NCBI RefSeq assembly: GCF_000701365.1
Contig: NZ_JNIK01000014.1
Location: 1 to 64,000 of the forward strand
Direction of reading: 5' to 3'
DNA: 64,000 bases
DNA from: Blastococcus sp. URHD0036
GTDB lineage: Bacteria; Actinomycetota; Actinomycetes; Mycobacteriales; Geodermatophilaceae
Shown: one piece after another, positions 1 to 9,647 of the stretch
How positions within the stretch are numbered: position 1 is the stretch's first letter
Layout of the letters: each line of letters opens with the position of its first letter
Translations under genes and position numbers: made by a program
The notes under the pieces: generated by a model
Databases searched by the model: none
Seen by the model: only the letters and a program-made list of their open reading frames with translations
Told to the model about the DNA's origin: nothing

Positions 1-344
1 GCTACGCCAAGCTGCAGCTGTCGGAGTTCATGCACGAGATCGCGCGCAACGTCGCCCCCCGGATGATCCGGGCCAACGTGGTGCACCCGACCAACTGCAA
101 CACGAACATGCTGAACAGCGCCCCGATGTACCGGGCGTTCCGGCCGGACCTGGAGAACCCGACCCGCGAGGACGCGCTGCTGGCCTTCCCGGCCCAGCAG
201 CTCCTCCCGATCCCCTACGTCGAGCCGATCGACATCAGCAACGCGGTGCTCTTCCTCGCCTCGGACGAGTCCCGCTACGTGACCGGTCTCCAGCTCCGCG
301 TGGACGCCGGGTCCTACCTGAAGTTCCACGACTTCCACGTCTGA
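1..344 (+). CDS. SDR-family oxidoreductase, C-terminal part
   Basis: The window opens inside this gene, in the frame starting at base 3; the stop is at 342-344. The 113 visible residues are the C-terminal third of a Rossmann-fold short-chain dehydrogenase. The Lys at codon 9-11 fits the Lys of the YxxxK catalytic pair, with the Tyr just outside the window. After it come a VVHPTN segment, which resembles mycofactocin-associated SDRs, and the standard end LFLASDES-RYVTGLQLRVDAG. The substrate is unknown. A cytochrome P450 follows 69 nt downstream on the same strand, so the two may act on one substrate, but no more of that cluster is visible. Confidence 0.85.
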   Translation, partial: YAKLQLSEFMHEIARNVAPRMIRANVVHPTNCNTNMLNSAPMYRAFRPDLENPTREDALLAFPAQQLLPIPYVEPIDISNAVLFLASDESRYVTGLQLRVDAGSYLKFHDFHV

Positions 345-413
345 CCCGACGCGTCCGGCCGTGGTCACCCGACGGCCGCGACCGGACGACCGACCCCTCG
401 GAGCACGCACCTC

Positions 414-1829
414 ATGACCAGTGACGCGACACAGACCGCACGCCCCGGAGAGAGCGACGGCCCCGCCGACGAGCATCGTCGGATCGTCCTCGACCGGCAC
501 GGCCCCGAGTACCGGACCGAGTTCGTCGACTGGGCGCAGCGACTGCACGCCGGGCCGCGCATCGCGTGGAACGACACCCACGGCGGCTACTGGTTCGTCA
601 ACGGCAACCAGGAGCTGTTCGACGTCGCGCGCCGGTCCGACGTCCTGTCCAACGACGACGACCCCTTCGACGAGCGCGGCGGATACGTCGGCATCCAGAT
701 CCCCCCGCCGCCCCTGGAGTACCGGCGGATGGCCCGGGGGGAGCGCGGGCGTGTCGGCGGCGGCTTCCTGTCGATGGACCCGCCGGTCCAGCGGTACTAC
801 CGCAACGCCCTGAACCCCTACCTGTCCCCGGCGGCGGTGGCGCGCTGGCAGCCGGTGATCGAGGAACTCACGCGGGCCTCGCTGGACGAGGTGATCGAGA
901 GCGGCCGCATCGACGTCGTCGACGACCTGGCGAACATCGTGCCGGCCGTCCTGACCATGGCGATGCTCGGGTTCCCGATGTCGGACTGGGAGACCTACTG
1001 CGAGCCCATCCACGCGCAGGTCTACACGCTGCCGGGGACCCCGGAGATGGACCGCGTCCTGCAGCAGCTGCGGGAGATGTCGGTGCGGTCGATGCAGTAC
1101 ATCGCGGAGATCCGGGCGACTCCGCGCCCCGGTCTGGTCGACGCGCTGATCCGGGCCGACCTCGGGGGCCCGGTGCCCAGCGACGTGGACGTGCTCGATG
1201 CCGTCGGGCTCCTGCTCGGCGGTGGCTTCGACACGACGACGGCCCTGACCGCGCACGCCCTGGAGTGGCTCTCGGAGCACCCGCCACAGCGAGCTCGGCT
1301 GATCGCCGAGTGGGACACGCTCCGGGACAGCGCGACGGAGGAGTTCCTGCGCTACTACACGCCTGCTCCCGGTGACGGCCGGACGGTCTCGGCGGACGTC
1401 GAGATCGGCGGCGTGCAGTTCCGGGAGGGCGACCGGCTGTGGCTCTCGTGGGCCATGGCGAACCGGGACGCGACGGTGTTCGAGGACCCGCACGAGATCC
1501 GGCTGGACCGGAAGGGCAACCGGCACGCCAGTTTCGGACTCGGCATCCACCGGTGCATCGGGTCCAACGTCGCGCGGGCGGTCTTCAAGACGATGCTCAG
1601 CGCGGTCCTCGAGCGGATGCCCGACTTCGTCTGCGACCCCGGCGGAGCCGTGCACTACGACACGGTCGGTGTCATCAACGGCATGAAGCACCTCCCCGCC
1701 TCGTTCACGCCGGGCAAGCGCCTCGGCCCGGGCCTCCGGGAGACCATCGAGCAGATGCAGCGGGTCGTCGACGAGCAGGAGCTCGCCGCTCCGGTCACCG
1801 CCCGCAGGGACGCGGCCCGGCTCGGCTGA
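414..1829 (+). CDS. Cytochrome P450
   Basis: This is a 471-aa soluble bacterial P450. The I-helix motif GGGFDTTT carries the acid/alcohol pair at D273-T274. The K-helix ExxR is E310-R313. The haem loop FGLGIHRCIG places the thiolate ligand at C381. Length and motif order are those of a complete single-domain enzyme that needs separate ferredoxin and reductase partners; none is next to it. The ATG is preceded by no strong Shine-Dalgarno sequence. Position directly after an SDR gene suggests an oxidative catabolic or modifying pathway. The substrate cannot be read from the sequence. Confidence 0.93.
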   Translation: MTSDATQTARPGESDGPADEHRRIVLDRHGPEYRTEFVDWAQRLHAGPRIAWNDTHGGYWFVNGNQELFDVARRSDVLSNDDDPFDERGGYVGIQIPPPPLEYRRMARGERGRVGGGFLSMDPPVQRYYRNALNPYLSPAAVARWQPVIEELTRASLDEVIESGRIDVVDDLANIVPAVLTMAMLGFPMSDWETYCEPIHAQVYTLPGTPEMDRVLQQLREMSVRSMQYIAEIRATPRPGLVDALIRADLGGPVPSDVDVLDAVGLLLGGGFDTTTALTAHALEWLSEHPPQRARLIAEWDTLRDSATEEFLRYYTPAPGDGRTVSADVEIGGVQFREGDRLWLSWAMANRDATVFEDPHEIRLDRKGNRHASFGLGIHRCIGSNVARAVFKTMLSAVLERMPDFVCDPGGAVHYDTVGVINGMKHLPASFTPGKRLGPGLRETIEQMQRVVDEQELAAPVTARRDAARLG

Positions 1830-1947
1830 CGACGACGGCGCCGCGACCAGCGGTGTCCGCCCTCGGTGAACGCCGGAAGGGGGTGGCGGGGGCAGACGTT
1901 GCCAGCACAGCCGGGAAACACCGCCGGCCTGTGTGGAGGAACAAGCC

Positions 1948-4305
1948 ATGAGCAGTACCGAACGTCTGCCACTGCTGCCGCTGGACGAGACCGTCGTCCT
2001 GCCCGGCATGGCAGTTCCCGTGGAACTCACCGACGCCGAGGCGCGGGTCGCGGTCGACGCCGCCACCGCCGAGCCCGGCCCGACCCGTGTCCTCCTCGCC
2101 CCCCGCCTCGACGGCCGCTACGCCGGCATCGGCACCGTCGCCGTCCTCGAGCAGGTCGGCCGCCTCCCCGGCGGCCAGCCGGGCGCCCTGGTGCGCGGCC
2201 TGACCCGCGCCCGCATCGGCGCCGGCACCACCGGCCCGGGCGGGGCGCTGTGGGTGGAGGTCACCCCCCTTCCCGACGAGAACTCCGGCGCGCGCGCCCA
2301 GGAGCTCGCCCGCGACTACAAGGGCCTGGTCGTCTCGCTGCTCCAGCAGCGCGGCGCCTGGCAGCTGATCGACGGCGTGCAGCGGCTGACCGACCCCTCC
2401 GCGGTCGCCGACACCGCCGGGTACGCCGCCTACCTCGACGCCGGCCAGAAGCTGACGCTGCTGGAGACCGCCGACGTCGTCCTCCGGCTGGAGCTGGCCG
2501 TCCGGTGGGCGCGCGAGCACCTCGAGGAGCTCGACGTCGCCGAGTCCATCCGCAAGGACGTGCAGGAGGGGATGGACCGCCAGCAGCGGGAGTTCCTGCT
2601 CCGCCAGCAGCTGGCCGCCGTCCGCAAGGAGCTCCGCGAGCTGCAGGGCGGGTCCGGGGAGGGCGGCGAGGAGCCGGCCGACCCGCGCGCCCGCGTGGAC
2701 GCCGCCGACCTGCCCGAGCACGTCCGCGCGGCCGCGCTGCGCGAGGTCGACAAGCTCGAGCGGACCTCCGACCAGTCCCCGGAGGCCGGCTGGATCCAGA
2801 CCTGGCTGGACACGGTGCTGGAGCTGCCGTGGACCGTCCGCACCGAGGACGTCTACGAGGTCCCCGCCGCGCGGGCGGTGCTGGACGCCGACCACGCCGG
2901 CCTGGACGAGGTGAAGGAGCGGATCACCGAGTACCTGGCGGTGCGCAAGCGCCGCGAGGAGCGCGGCCTGGGCGTCGTCGGCGGACGGCGCAGCGGTGCC
3001 GTGCTCGCCCTGGTCGGACCGCCCGGGGTGGGCAAGACGTCGCTCGGCGAGTCGGTGGCCCGCGCCATGGGCCGGAACTTCGTCCGCGTGGCACTCGGCG
3101 GCGTCCGCGACGAGGCGGAGATCCGCGGGCACCGGCGCACGTACGTCGGCGCGCTCCCCGGCCGCATCGTCCGGGCGATCCGGGAGGCCGGGTCGATGAA
3201 CCCGGTGGTGCTCCTGGACGAGGTCGACAAGCTCGGCAGCGACTACCGCGGCGACCCCACGGCCGCGCTGCTGGAGGTCCTCGACCCGGCGCAGAACCAC
3301 ACCTTCCGCGATCACTACCTCGAGGTCGACCTGGACCTGTCCGACGTCGTCTTCCTCGCCACGGCGAACGTGCTGGAGGCCATCCCGGCGCCGGTCCTGG
3401 ACCGCATGGAGGTCGTGCGGCTGGACGGCTACACCGAGGACGAGAAGGTCCTCATCGCCCGTGACCACCTGCTGCCCCGGCAGCTGGAGCGCGCCGGGCT
3501 GACTTCGGCCGAGGTCACGGTCGACGACGAGGTGCTGCGGACGCTCGCCGCCGATTTCACCCGCGAGGCCGGCGTCCGTGAGCTGGAGCGCCAGCTCGCC
3601 CGCCTGCTGCGCAAGGTGACCGCACGGCTGGCGGTCGCCGACGGCGGCCCGGTGCACGTGACGACGGGCTCGCTGCGGGACCTGATCGGCCGGCCGCGGT
3701 TCACCCCCGAGTCGGCCGAACGGACCGCGCTGCCCGGCGTCGCGACCGGACTGGCCGTGACCGGCGCCGGCGGCGACGTGCTGTTCGTCGAGGCGTCGCT
3801 GGCCGACCCCGAGACCGGTGGCACCGGACTGCGGCTCACCGGCCAGCTGGGCGAGGTCATGAAGGAGTCGGCGCAGATCGCGCTGTCCTTCCTGCGCTCG
3901 CACGGCGCCGAGCTGGAGCTGCCGGTGTCCGACCTGCGCGAGCGGGAGGTGCACGTGCACGTGCCCGCGGGCGCCGTCCCCAAGGACGGGCCGAGCGCCG
4001 GCGTCACGATGGTGACCGCGCTGGCGTCGGTGCTGTCCGGGCGGCCGGTGCGCAGCGACGTCGCCATGACCGGGGAGGTGTCCCTGACCGGGCGGGTGCT
4101 GCCGATCGGCGGCGTCAAGCAGAAGCTGCTCGCCGCCTCCCGGGCGGGGATCAGCGACGTCCTGCTGCCGGCCCGCAACGAGCCGGACCTGGACGACGTC
4201 CCCGCGGCGGTCCGCGACCTGCTGACCGTGCACCTGGTCAGCGACGTCCGGGAGGTCCTGGCGCTGGCCCTGGAGCCGGCGACGGCGATGACGCTGGCCG
4301 CCTGA
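1948..4305 (+). CDS. lon: ATP-dependent protease Lon (La), LonA type
   Basis: Lon is a cytoplasmic homohexameric AAA+ protease that degrades misfolded and regulatory proteins. The 785-aa product has the N-terminal substrate-binding domain, a helical linker (about 200-300), an AAA+ module with Walker A GPPGVGKT (357-364) and Walker B VVLLDEVDK, and the C-terminal protease domain. The catalytic Ser is S683 in PKDGPSAG and the catalytic Lys is K726 in GGVKQK. A strong GGAGGA at 1935-1940 lies 7 nt before the ATG at 1948, so that start is preferred to the in-frame GTG at 1933. No HspR (HAIR) box was recognised upstream. A strong hairpin follows the gene. Confidence 0.97.
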   Translation: MSSTERLPLLPLDETVVLPGMAVPVELTDAEARVAVDAATAEPGPTRVLLAPRLDGRYAGIGTVAVLEQVGRLPGGQPGALVRGLTRARIGAGTTGPGGALWVEVTPLPDENSGARAQELARDYKGLVVSLLQQRGAWQLIDGVQRLTDPSAVADTAGYAAYLDAGQKLTLLETADVVLRLELAVRWAREHLEELDVAESIRKDVQEGMDRQQREFLLRQQLAAVRKELRELQGGSGEGGEEPADPRARVDAADLPEHVRAAALREVDKLERTSDQSPEAGWIQTWLDTVLELPWTVRTEDVYEVPAARAVLDADHAGLDEVKERITEYLAVRKRREERGLGVVGGRRSGAVLALVGPPGVGKTSLGESVARAMGRNFVRVALGGVRDEAEIRGHRRTYVGALPGRIVRAIREAGSMNPVVLLDEVDKLGSDYRGDPTAALLEVLDPAQNHTFRDHYLEVDLDLSDVVFLATANVLEAIPAPVLDRMEVVRLDGYTEDEKVLIARDHLLPRQLERAGLTSAEVTVDDEVLRTLAADFTREAGVRELERQLARLLRKVTARLAVADGGPVHVTTGSLRDLIGRPRFTPESAERTALPGVATGLAVTGAGGDVLFVEASLADPETGGTGLRLTGQLGEVMKESAQIALSFLRSHGAELELPVSDLREREVHVHVPAGAVPKDGPSAGVTMVTALASVLSGRPVRSDVAMTGEVSLTGRVLPIGGVKQKLLAASRAGISDVLLPARNEPDLDDVPAAVRDLLTVHLVSDVREVLALALEPATAMTLAA

Positions 4306-4320
4306 CCGGGCTCCGCACAG

Positions 4321-4366
4321 GACGGGCGGCCGCGCCCCGGGGGAACCCGGGCGCGGCCGCTCCCGT
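4321..4366. terminator. Bidirectional hairpin terminator between lon and the amine oxidase
   Basis: This is a nearly perfect inverted repeat: a GACGGG-CGGCCGCGCC-type arm pairs with its complement ending CCCGTC. It lies between two convergent stop codons (4305 and 4420). There is no T-tract, as is usual for GC-rich actinobacterial terminators. It probably serves both genes. Confidence 0.7.
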
Positions 4367-4419
4367 CATCCCGGCGTCCCTCCGGTCGGGGACGGCGCGT
4401 AGCCGCGGCGCGGCACGGC

Positions 4420-6324
4420 TCAGTGGCAGCGGCCGGGGGTCGGCGGGACGTCGAGGGCGGGGTTGCGGTCGAAGAAGCCCACCGGCCGGAGCCGGAAGGA
4501 GGCGACGTCCACGGGCATCACGGGCCAGTCCTCGGGCCGGGTGATGTGGTGGATGCCGAAGACGTGCCAGAGCACGATGTCGGTGTCGGCGATCGACCGG
4601 TCGGCCTTCGTCCAGCGGGGGAGGCCCTCGTCGGTGCGGCTCTGGTTGCAGAACTCGCCGGCCGGCCAGCGCTCGTCCTCGTCGAACGCGGTCACCCACA
4701 GCGCGTGGTCGATGACCTGCGCCCGCTGCCGGAACGAGGCAGCAGGGTCGGCGATGACGGGGAAGGCCGAGGGCGCCACCAGCTCGTAGCCGGGCGCCGT
4801 TCCCAGCCGGTTGCGGCGTCCGCGGTTGACGACCTTCCAGCTGCGCTGGGTCGACCAGTCCGGATCCTGCCGCGCCTCGGACTCCCGTTCCAGCACGCGG
4901 CTGCGCTGCACCAGGGCCAGGCCGTGCGGGTTGTCCGGGCTGACCGGCACCGCCTGGCTCTCCGAGACGACCACGCTGTTGTCCCGCCCGTCGACCTCCA
5001 TGTCCAGCCGCGCGACGACGAAGTGCTGGTGGAACGGGGCGTAGGTTCGCTCGTCGACGACCGTGCCGTACGGCGGCGGGGCGTCGTCGAACGTGCTGGT
5101 CACCATGATCCCGGTGGCGCGGACCTCGCACTCGATGGTGCCGTCCTGGTAGAAGCGCCAGTAGGTCAGGTACTCGTAGTTGGCCACGGTGGCGTGGAAG
5201 GACACGACCATGCGCCGCGACCGGCGCACCTCCGCGCCGCCCGCTGCGTCGACGTGCTTCCACAGCACGCCGTCGTCCTCCTCGTGCAGGCAGATGGCGT
5301 TCCTGATCGTGTACGGCTCGCCGCGGCTGTCGTGCAGGACGGCGTCGACGTAGGTGATCTCCCCGAGGCAGTCGCAGCCGAGCTCCAGCGACGTCGTCAT
5401 GAAGCCCAGACCCCACTCGCCGATGTCGAAGGCGGTCCGGCGGTAGTGGTCCGGGCTGGGGTCGCGGTAGGGGACGACCATCTCGGCGAACGACATCCGG
5501 TGGGCGACCGGACGGACCCGGCGTCCCCCGGGCCCGGCGTCGGTGTAGCCGACCCGGTGCAGGACGAGGCCCTCGCGGTGGTTGAAGCCCAGCCGCATCG
5601 TCCAGTTCTGCCAGCGCAGCTCGTTGCCGTCGAGCGTGAAGGACACGCCCTCGGGCTGGGTGATCTCCAGCGCCCGGATGTCGGTGCGCAGGCTGAGCCC
5701 GGGCACCAGCGCGGGCACGTACTCGCCCGAGACGGCGGCCTGCACCGGCGCAGGGGTGTCCTCGACGGCGAGCAGCTCCATCGTGTTGAGGTCGACGACG
5801 AAGTGCAGGCCCATCACGGGATGGGCGTACGGGTTGCCCCCGGGCACCGAGCGGCGCCACACGTCGGTCCAGCCGACGCGTCGCTCCTGCAGCCCGTCGG
5901 GGATCAGCGAGTCCCCGTAGGCCCAGGTGTCGATGAGCACGAGGTCGAGGTCGGTGATGTCCCGCCGCGCGAGCGCCGACACCACGTCGGGGTGCCGGAT
6001 GAGCACCTCGTGCGCCTCGCGCCACTCGTCGAGGGTCATGTTCGCCTGCCGGCCGGGTACCGCTTCCCACGACAGGACGGCGTCCTCGGTCAGGGAGACG
6101 AGGGCCTTGTAGGGCGTCCCCTCGTCGCGGCTCCAGCAGGTCACCCGCGCCTCGCGGCGGATCGGGTCACCGGCGCGGAAGGCGCGGACGACGTCCTTGG
6201 CCGGCTCGCGCAGCTCGATGGAGGCGAAGCGCCACCGCTCGTCCACCCCGCGCTCACGCCGGAGCAGTGCGGCCGCGGCCCGGAACTCCTCGGCGGTCAG
6301 GGGGTCCAGCGGGTGCGCGGTCAC
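4420..6324 (-). CDS. Copper-containing primary amine oxidase
   Basis: This enzyme oxidatively deaminates primary amines to aldehyde, ammonia and H2O2 using copper and a self-made topaquinone (TPQ). The 634-aa length matches the family. The TPQ precursor is Y383 in ANYEY. The catalytic base is D300 in FDIGEWG. Copper ligands H432 and H434 lie in FHQHF, with the third in the later WHVFGIHHITRPEDWP stretch. Cysteines at 318 and 345 match the conserved disulfide region. The start is GTG with GGAGGA 6 nt upstream (6331-6336). No signal peptide is seen, so the enzyme is probably cytoplasmic. It stands alone here, convergent with lon. Confidence 0.95.
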   Translation of the reverse strand: MTAHPLDPLTAEEFRAAAALLRRERGVDERWRFASIELREPAKDVVRAFRAGDPIRREARVTCWSRDEGTPYKALVSLTEDAVLSWEAVPGRQANMTLDEWREAHEVLIRHPDVVSALARRDITDLDLVLIDTWAYGDSLIPDGLQERRVGWTDVWRRSVPGGNPYAHPVMGLHFVVDLNTMELLAVEDTPAPVQAAVSGEYVPALVPGLSLRTDIRALEITQPEGVSFTLDGNELRWQNWTMRLGFNHREGLVLHRVGYTDAGPGGRRVRPVAHRMSFAEMVVPYRDPSPDHYRRTAFDIGEWGLGFMTTSLELGCDCLGEITYVDAVLHDSRGEPYTIRNAICLHEEDDGVLWKHVDAAGGAEVRRSRRMVVSFHATVANYEYLTYWRFYQDGTIECEVRATGIMVTSTFDDAPPPYGTVVDERTYAPFHQHFVVARLDMEVDGRDNSVVVSESQAVPVSPDNPHGLALVQRSRVLERESEARQDPDWSTQRSWKVVNRGRRNRLGTAPGYELVAPSAFPVIADPAASFRQRAQVIDHALWVTAFDEDERWPAGEFCNQSRTDEGLPRWTKADRSIADTDIVLWHVFGIHHITRPEDWPVMPVDVASFRLRPVGFFDRNPALDVPPTPGRCH

Positions 6325-6417
6325 GGGGACTCCTCCGGGTGGCGGTTGCCGGCGGGCTTCGCGAGTCGAGGTCCGGCCGCACGTGCTCCACCCGGGTGTA
6401 GTCCTCGAACCAGTGCA

Positions 6418-7836
6418 TCACCAGGGGGCCGCGTCGGCGTCGGTGGGAACGGCGTGCACGGTCGCCCGTGACGGCTCACGCACCTCGTGCATCCGGAGGA
6501 GCGTCAGGGAGGCGAGGAGGACGCAGCTCGCTGTCAGGAGGAAGACCAGGGCGAAGGGTCCCTCGGTCGTCGCGTCGCCGGCGAGGGCGGTGAACAACCC
6601 GACGCCGATCACGCCACCGACCTGGAAGCCGGTCTGCTGCAGCGAGGTCGCCAGGCCGACGTCCCGCTCGTCGACGGCCGCGCCCTGCGCGGCGAGCAGG
6701 CCGGTGTTCAGCTGCCCGAAGGCGAGGCCGCTGAACGGGAGCATCACCGCGATGAGGACGACGGAGACGGTCAGCGCGCCCACGGCCATGGTCGCGAGGA
6801 CGAGGGTCAGCACGGTGATGGCGCCCAGGATCATCCGGCGCAGCCCGAAGCGGCTGCTCGCGCGGTGGGCCGTGAAGGACCCCAGCGCGCTGCACGCCGC
6901 GCGCGGGACGCTGAGCAGGGAGGTCGCGGCGGCGGTCAGGCCGAGGACGCTCTGCATGAACAGTGGCGTGATGACGAAGTTGCCCATGTAGCCGGCGCCG
7001 AGCAGCAGGCTGCCCCCGGCGATCACGCGGACGTTGTGCGACGACAGCACGCGCACCGGCAGGAGCGGTGCGGCGGCCCGCCGCTCCGCGACGACGAGGG
7101 CCCAGGTGGCGAAGGGGACGATCGCCAGGCAGGCGATGGGCACGGGCGACCAGCCCCAGACCGCCAGCCGGTTGACGCCGAAGGTGAGGGCGAACGTCGC
7201 GACGGCCAGCAGGGCCGCGCCCGGCACGTCGAGGACGGCGCGCTTCCGGTCCGGAGGGTCGGCCGGGAGCACGGACAGCGCGAAGACGAGCGCGGCGAGG
7301 CACAGCCCGGCCTGGGCGTAGAAGATGACCCGCCAGCCGACCAGGTCGATCAGCGGCCCGCCGACGACCACGCCCACGACCGTCGCGGTCGAGGCGGTGG
7401 CGCCGACCCAGGAGGTCCCGCGCACCCGGTCGCCGGGCGGGAGGACGCGGAAGAGTAGGGCGATGGCCGCCGGGAACGTGGCCGCGGCTCCGACCTGGGT
7501 GATCGTGCGGGTGGCGATCAGGACGGGCGCACTCCAGGCCAGGGCGCTGCCCATCGCGAACACGAGGGCGACCGCGATACCGGTGACGTAGAGGCGTCGG
7601 TGGCCGAACAGGTCGCCCAGCCGGCCGAGGAGCGGCGTCGTGACCGCGGCCGCGAGCAGGGGCGCCGTCGTCACCCAGACGACGGTCGAGGGCAGGGAGT
7701 GCAGGTCCTCGGCGATCGGCTGCACCGCGATCGTGAGGATCGTCGCCGGGAACGTCGTCGTGAATAGGCCGATCAACAACGCGGCCGTGACCAGGCCAGT
7801 ACGCCTGCGGACGTCGCCGGGCGCGGCGTCCGTCAT
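6418..7836 (-). CDS. MFS transporter, DHA2 (EmrB/QacA) type
   Basis: This is a 472-aa integral membrane protein, predicted to export drugs or small molecules by proton antiport. Motif A appears as GRLGDLFGHRR after TM2. A DHA2-style GGPLIDLVGWRVIF lies near TM5. Many hydrophobic segments, consistent with 12-14 TM helices, run to the C-terminus. The open frame reaches further upstream, but ATG at 7834-7836 has AGGAG 5 nt before it (7842-7846) and leads straight into TM1, so that start was chosen. The gene is 93 nt downstream of the amine oxidase start and has no regulator beside it. The substrate is unknown. Confidence 0.88.
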   Translation of the reverse strand: MTDAAPGDVRRRTGLVTAALLIGLFTTTFPATILTIAVQPIAEDLHSLPSTVVWVTTAPLLAAAVTTPLLGRLGDLFGHRRLYVTGIAVALVFAMGSALAWSAPVLIATRTITQVGAAATFPAAIALLFRVLPPGDRVRGTSWVGATASTATVVGVVVGGPLIDLVGWRVIFYAQAGLCLAALVFALSVLPADPPDRKRAVLDVPGAALLAVATFALTFGVNRLAVWGWSPVPIACLAIVPFATWALVVAERRAAAPLLPVRVLSSHNVRVIAGGSLLLGAGYMGNFVITPLFMQSVLGLTAAATSLLSVPRAACSALGSFTAHRASSRFGLRRMILGAITVLTLVLATMAVGALTVSVVLIAVMLPFSGLAFGQLNTGLLAAQGAAVDERDVGLATSLQQTGFQVGGVIGVGLFTALAGDATTEGPFALVFLLTASCVLLASLTLLRMHEVREPSRATVHAVPTDADAAPW

Positions 7837-8082
7837 GAGGGCTCCTCGCGTGGCGTGACGTCGGTGCGGCGTCGAGACCGGCCGATCATCGCAGCGCAGG
7901 CGGACTGCCGTATCCGAACCTCGGTGCCCCATATCGGAGGCGGCGCCGACGACGTCGCTCGCACGACCTCGACAGCCGCTCGATTGCCCTCGACCAGAGC
8001 GCGGACGGTCCACCGAGAGCGTCCAGATGTCGGATGGTCGGCTGGAGTTCCGCGCCCATCGGGGGCTCCGCTGCCAGATCGG

Positions 8083-8130
8083 CCGGTCAGGCCGGCCGCA
8101 CCTCGACGACGGTGCGGCCGGCCTGGCCGG
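8083..8130 (-). terminator. Hairpin terminator after the solute-binding protein gene
   Basis: Arms 8083-8102 and 8111-8130 pair over 20 bp with one G-U and an 8-nt loop. The hairpin lies immediately after the stop codon of the minus-strand lipoprotein gene (8131-8133). The remaining gap to the MFS start at 7836 shows no further feature. Confidence 0.72.
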
Positions 8131-9372
8131 TCAGTCGACCGGCTCGCCGCAGATGGGCGAGGCCTCCTCCACGGGTACGAAGGCCCCGTTCTCGACCTTG
8201 ACGTAGAAGAGGCAGAGCTCGTCGTAGTCAGTGGTCGTCTGCGGCACCGGGCCGGGATACAGGCCCTCGGCATCCCAGTCGTCGTCCTGCTGCAGCGTGG
8301 AGATGAGGCTGTCCGGCGAGGCGTCGCAGCCGTTCTCCTCCAGCCCGTGCAGGAAGAGGTCGGTCGTCACCCACGCCGTGGTCAGGGCGTAGCCGGGGAT
8401 CCCGCCGTCGACGCCCGCGTACTCCTGCATCGCCGAGGCGAACCTCGTGGTGGCCTCGGACTCCAGTTCCACGGGGGCCACCGACAGCTGGAACGAGACG
8501 CCCTCGGCGCTGGCCGCCGACGGCGAGGTCAGGAGATCGCTGCTGTACCCCGTCGGGAGCACGGCGGTGTCGAGGTCGTAGCCGGCCTCGCGCAGCCCGT
8601 CGAGGATGGCGAAGGCCGTACTGGGGAGCATCGCCGTCTGGATGGAATCCGCCCCGGAGTCGATGATCTGCAGGACGATCGATCCGACGTCGGTACTGCC
8701 GATGGGCACGCTGTCGTTGACGTACACACGCTCGAGACCGGCGGCCTCGGCCGACTCCACCAGGGTCTCGATCGCCTGCTGAGCGCTGGGAACGGCGTAG
8801 GCGACGCCGGCGATCTTCGTCGCTCCCTGGAGGGCGAAGTACTCGCCGGCCGTCGTGAAGGCGGCCTCGTAGTCGGGCAGCCTGCTCGACAGGAACATGT
8901 TGTCGTCGGTGTTCGACCACTCCGTCGCGCCGTCGAAGCCGGCGCCGAAGACCGGGATGTCGCTGCCCTGGGTGGTCAGGAAGGGGGCGGCCCCGAAGAA
9001 CGTGGAGCTCACCTCCAGCACGGCGTCCACCTCTTCCTGCTGCACCAGGCGTTGCGCGCCGCTCAGCGCCCCTTGCGGGCTGGAGGTGTCGTCCGCCGTG
9101 ACGACCTCGAAGTCGAACTCGTCGGCGCACTCGCCCCCCTCGGCCTCGTACGCCTGGAGTCGAGCGTTGACGCCGTCCGCGGTGACCGCGTACTCGCTGC
9201 TCGCCGGGCCGCTGGTGCTGGTCAGCAGGCCGAGCCTCAGCGTGCTGCTCGCCCCGCCCGCACCGGCGTCGTCGCCTCCGCCGCCGCCGGCCTCGTCGTC
9301 GGATCCACAAGCCGACGCCACCAACGCCAACGCGAAGACGGCGCTCAGTGCTACCCCGTTGCTGCGTCCCAT
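8131..9372 (-). CDS. Periplasmic-type solute-binding lipoprotein, branched-chain amino-acid/amide (Peripla_BP_6) family
   Basis: This is a 413-aa exported lipoprotein. The N-terminus is a lipoprotein signal with lipobox LVASAC, followed by a Gly/Asp-rich linker. The mature part starts with LRLGLLTSTSGP, typical of LivJ/LivK-like and amide/urea-binding proteins, and shows the two-lobed type I fold pattern throughout. No permease or ATPase gene of an ABC transporter is adjacent. The protein either serves a remote transporter or is an orphan sensor or binding protein. The ligand is unknown. A GGTGGGAG stretch precedes the ATG. Confidence 0.85.
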   Translation of the reverse strand: MGRSNGVALSAVFALALVASACGSDDEAGGGGGDDAGAGGASSTLRLGLLTSTSGPASSEYAVTADGVNARLQAYEAEGGECADEFDFEVVTADDTSSPQGALSGAQRLVQQEEVDAVLEVSSTFFGAAPFLTTQGSDIPVFGAGFDGATEWSNTDDNMFLSSRLPDYEAAFTTAGEYFALQGATKIAGVAYAVPSAQQAIETLVESAEAAGLERVYVNDSVPIGSTDVGSIVLQIIDSGADSIQTAMLPSTAFAILDGLREAGYDLDTAVLPTGYSSDLLTSPSAASAEGVSFQLSVAPVELESEATTRFASAMQEYAGVDGGIPGYALTTAWVTTDLFLHGLEENGCDASPDSLISTLQQDDDWDAEGLYPGPVPQTTTDYDELCLFYVKVENGAFVPVEEASPICGEPVD

Positions 9373-9390
9373 CCCTTGCTCCCACCTCAG

Positions 9391-9420
9391 CGCATCAGTA
9401 TGAAGATAGCTAACTTAGCC
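9391..9420 (-). promoter_or_regulatory. AT-rich putative promoter/operator of the solute-binding protein gene
   Basis: This short stretch is strikingly AT-rich for the window. On the minus strand it offers TATCTT and CATACT as -10 candidates. An 11-bp perfect palindrome GCTAACTTAGC covers 9409-9419. It lies 19-48 nt upstream of the start codon. No clear -35 was found. An operator function is inference. Confidence 0.4.
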
Positions 9421-9580
9421 TGAGGGGTTTGCCGCACTGCGCCGGTGGTCACCAGGGATCTCGCCATGACCGCCGGCGACGACCGCGCGCCCAGCGCCGG
9501 ACGACGGTCCTGCGGCCGGCTCGTGCCGCCCGCCCCGCCGCCGAGCCCGGCGGACATCGTGAGGGAAGCGATACGCCCGG

Positions 9581-9647
9581 TCAGGCGTCTTCGCCGGCCG
9601 GCTTCTTCGCGCGGCTCGGCTGGACCCGCATCGGCTCTCCCGGCATC
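9581..9647 (-). pseudogene. Detached copy of the last 67 bp of the LigD-type polymerase gene
   Basis: This segment matches 11499-11565, the 3' end of the polymerase gene including its TGA stop, at 63 of 67 positions and in the same orientation. It still encodes the tail ...RAKKPAGED-A-stop. Nothing upstream of the repeat resembles the rest of the polymerase gene. Together the two copies form direct repeats around zwf. Explanations are target-end duplication by an integrated element or a tandem duplication followed by deletion. Confidence 0.75.

Noticed and set aside
1795-4233. Long minus-strand open frame over lon (812 codons)
   Set aside because: It is the GC-skew shadow of lon: rich in Gly/Gln/Val/Arg/His, no start signals, no motif. 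lon on the plus strand has full family motifs.
9391-9420. Possible IdeR/DtxR iron box upstream of the solute-binding gene
   Set aside because: TTAGC/GCTAA elements are present, but alignment to the 19-bp IdeR consensus is poor beyond the palindrome.
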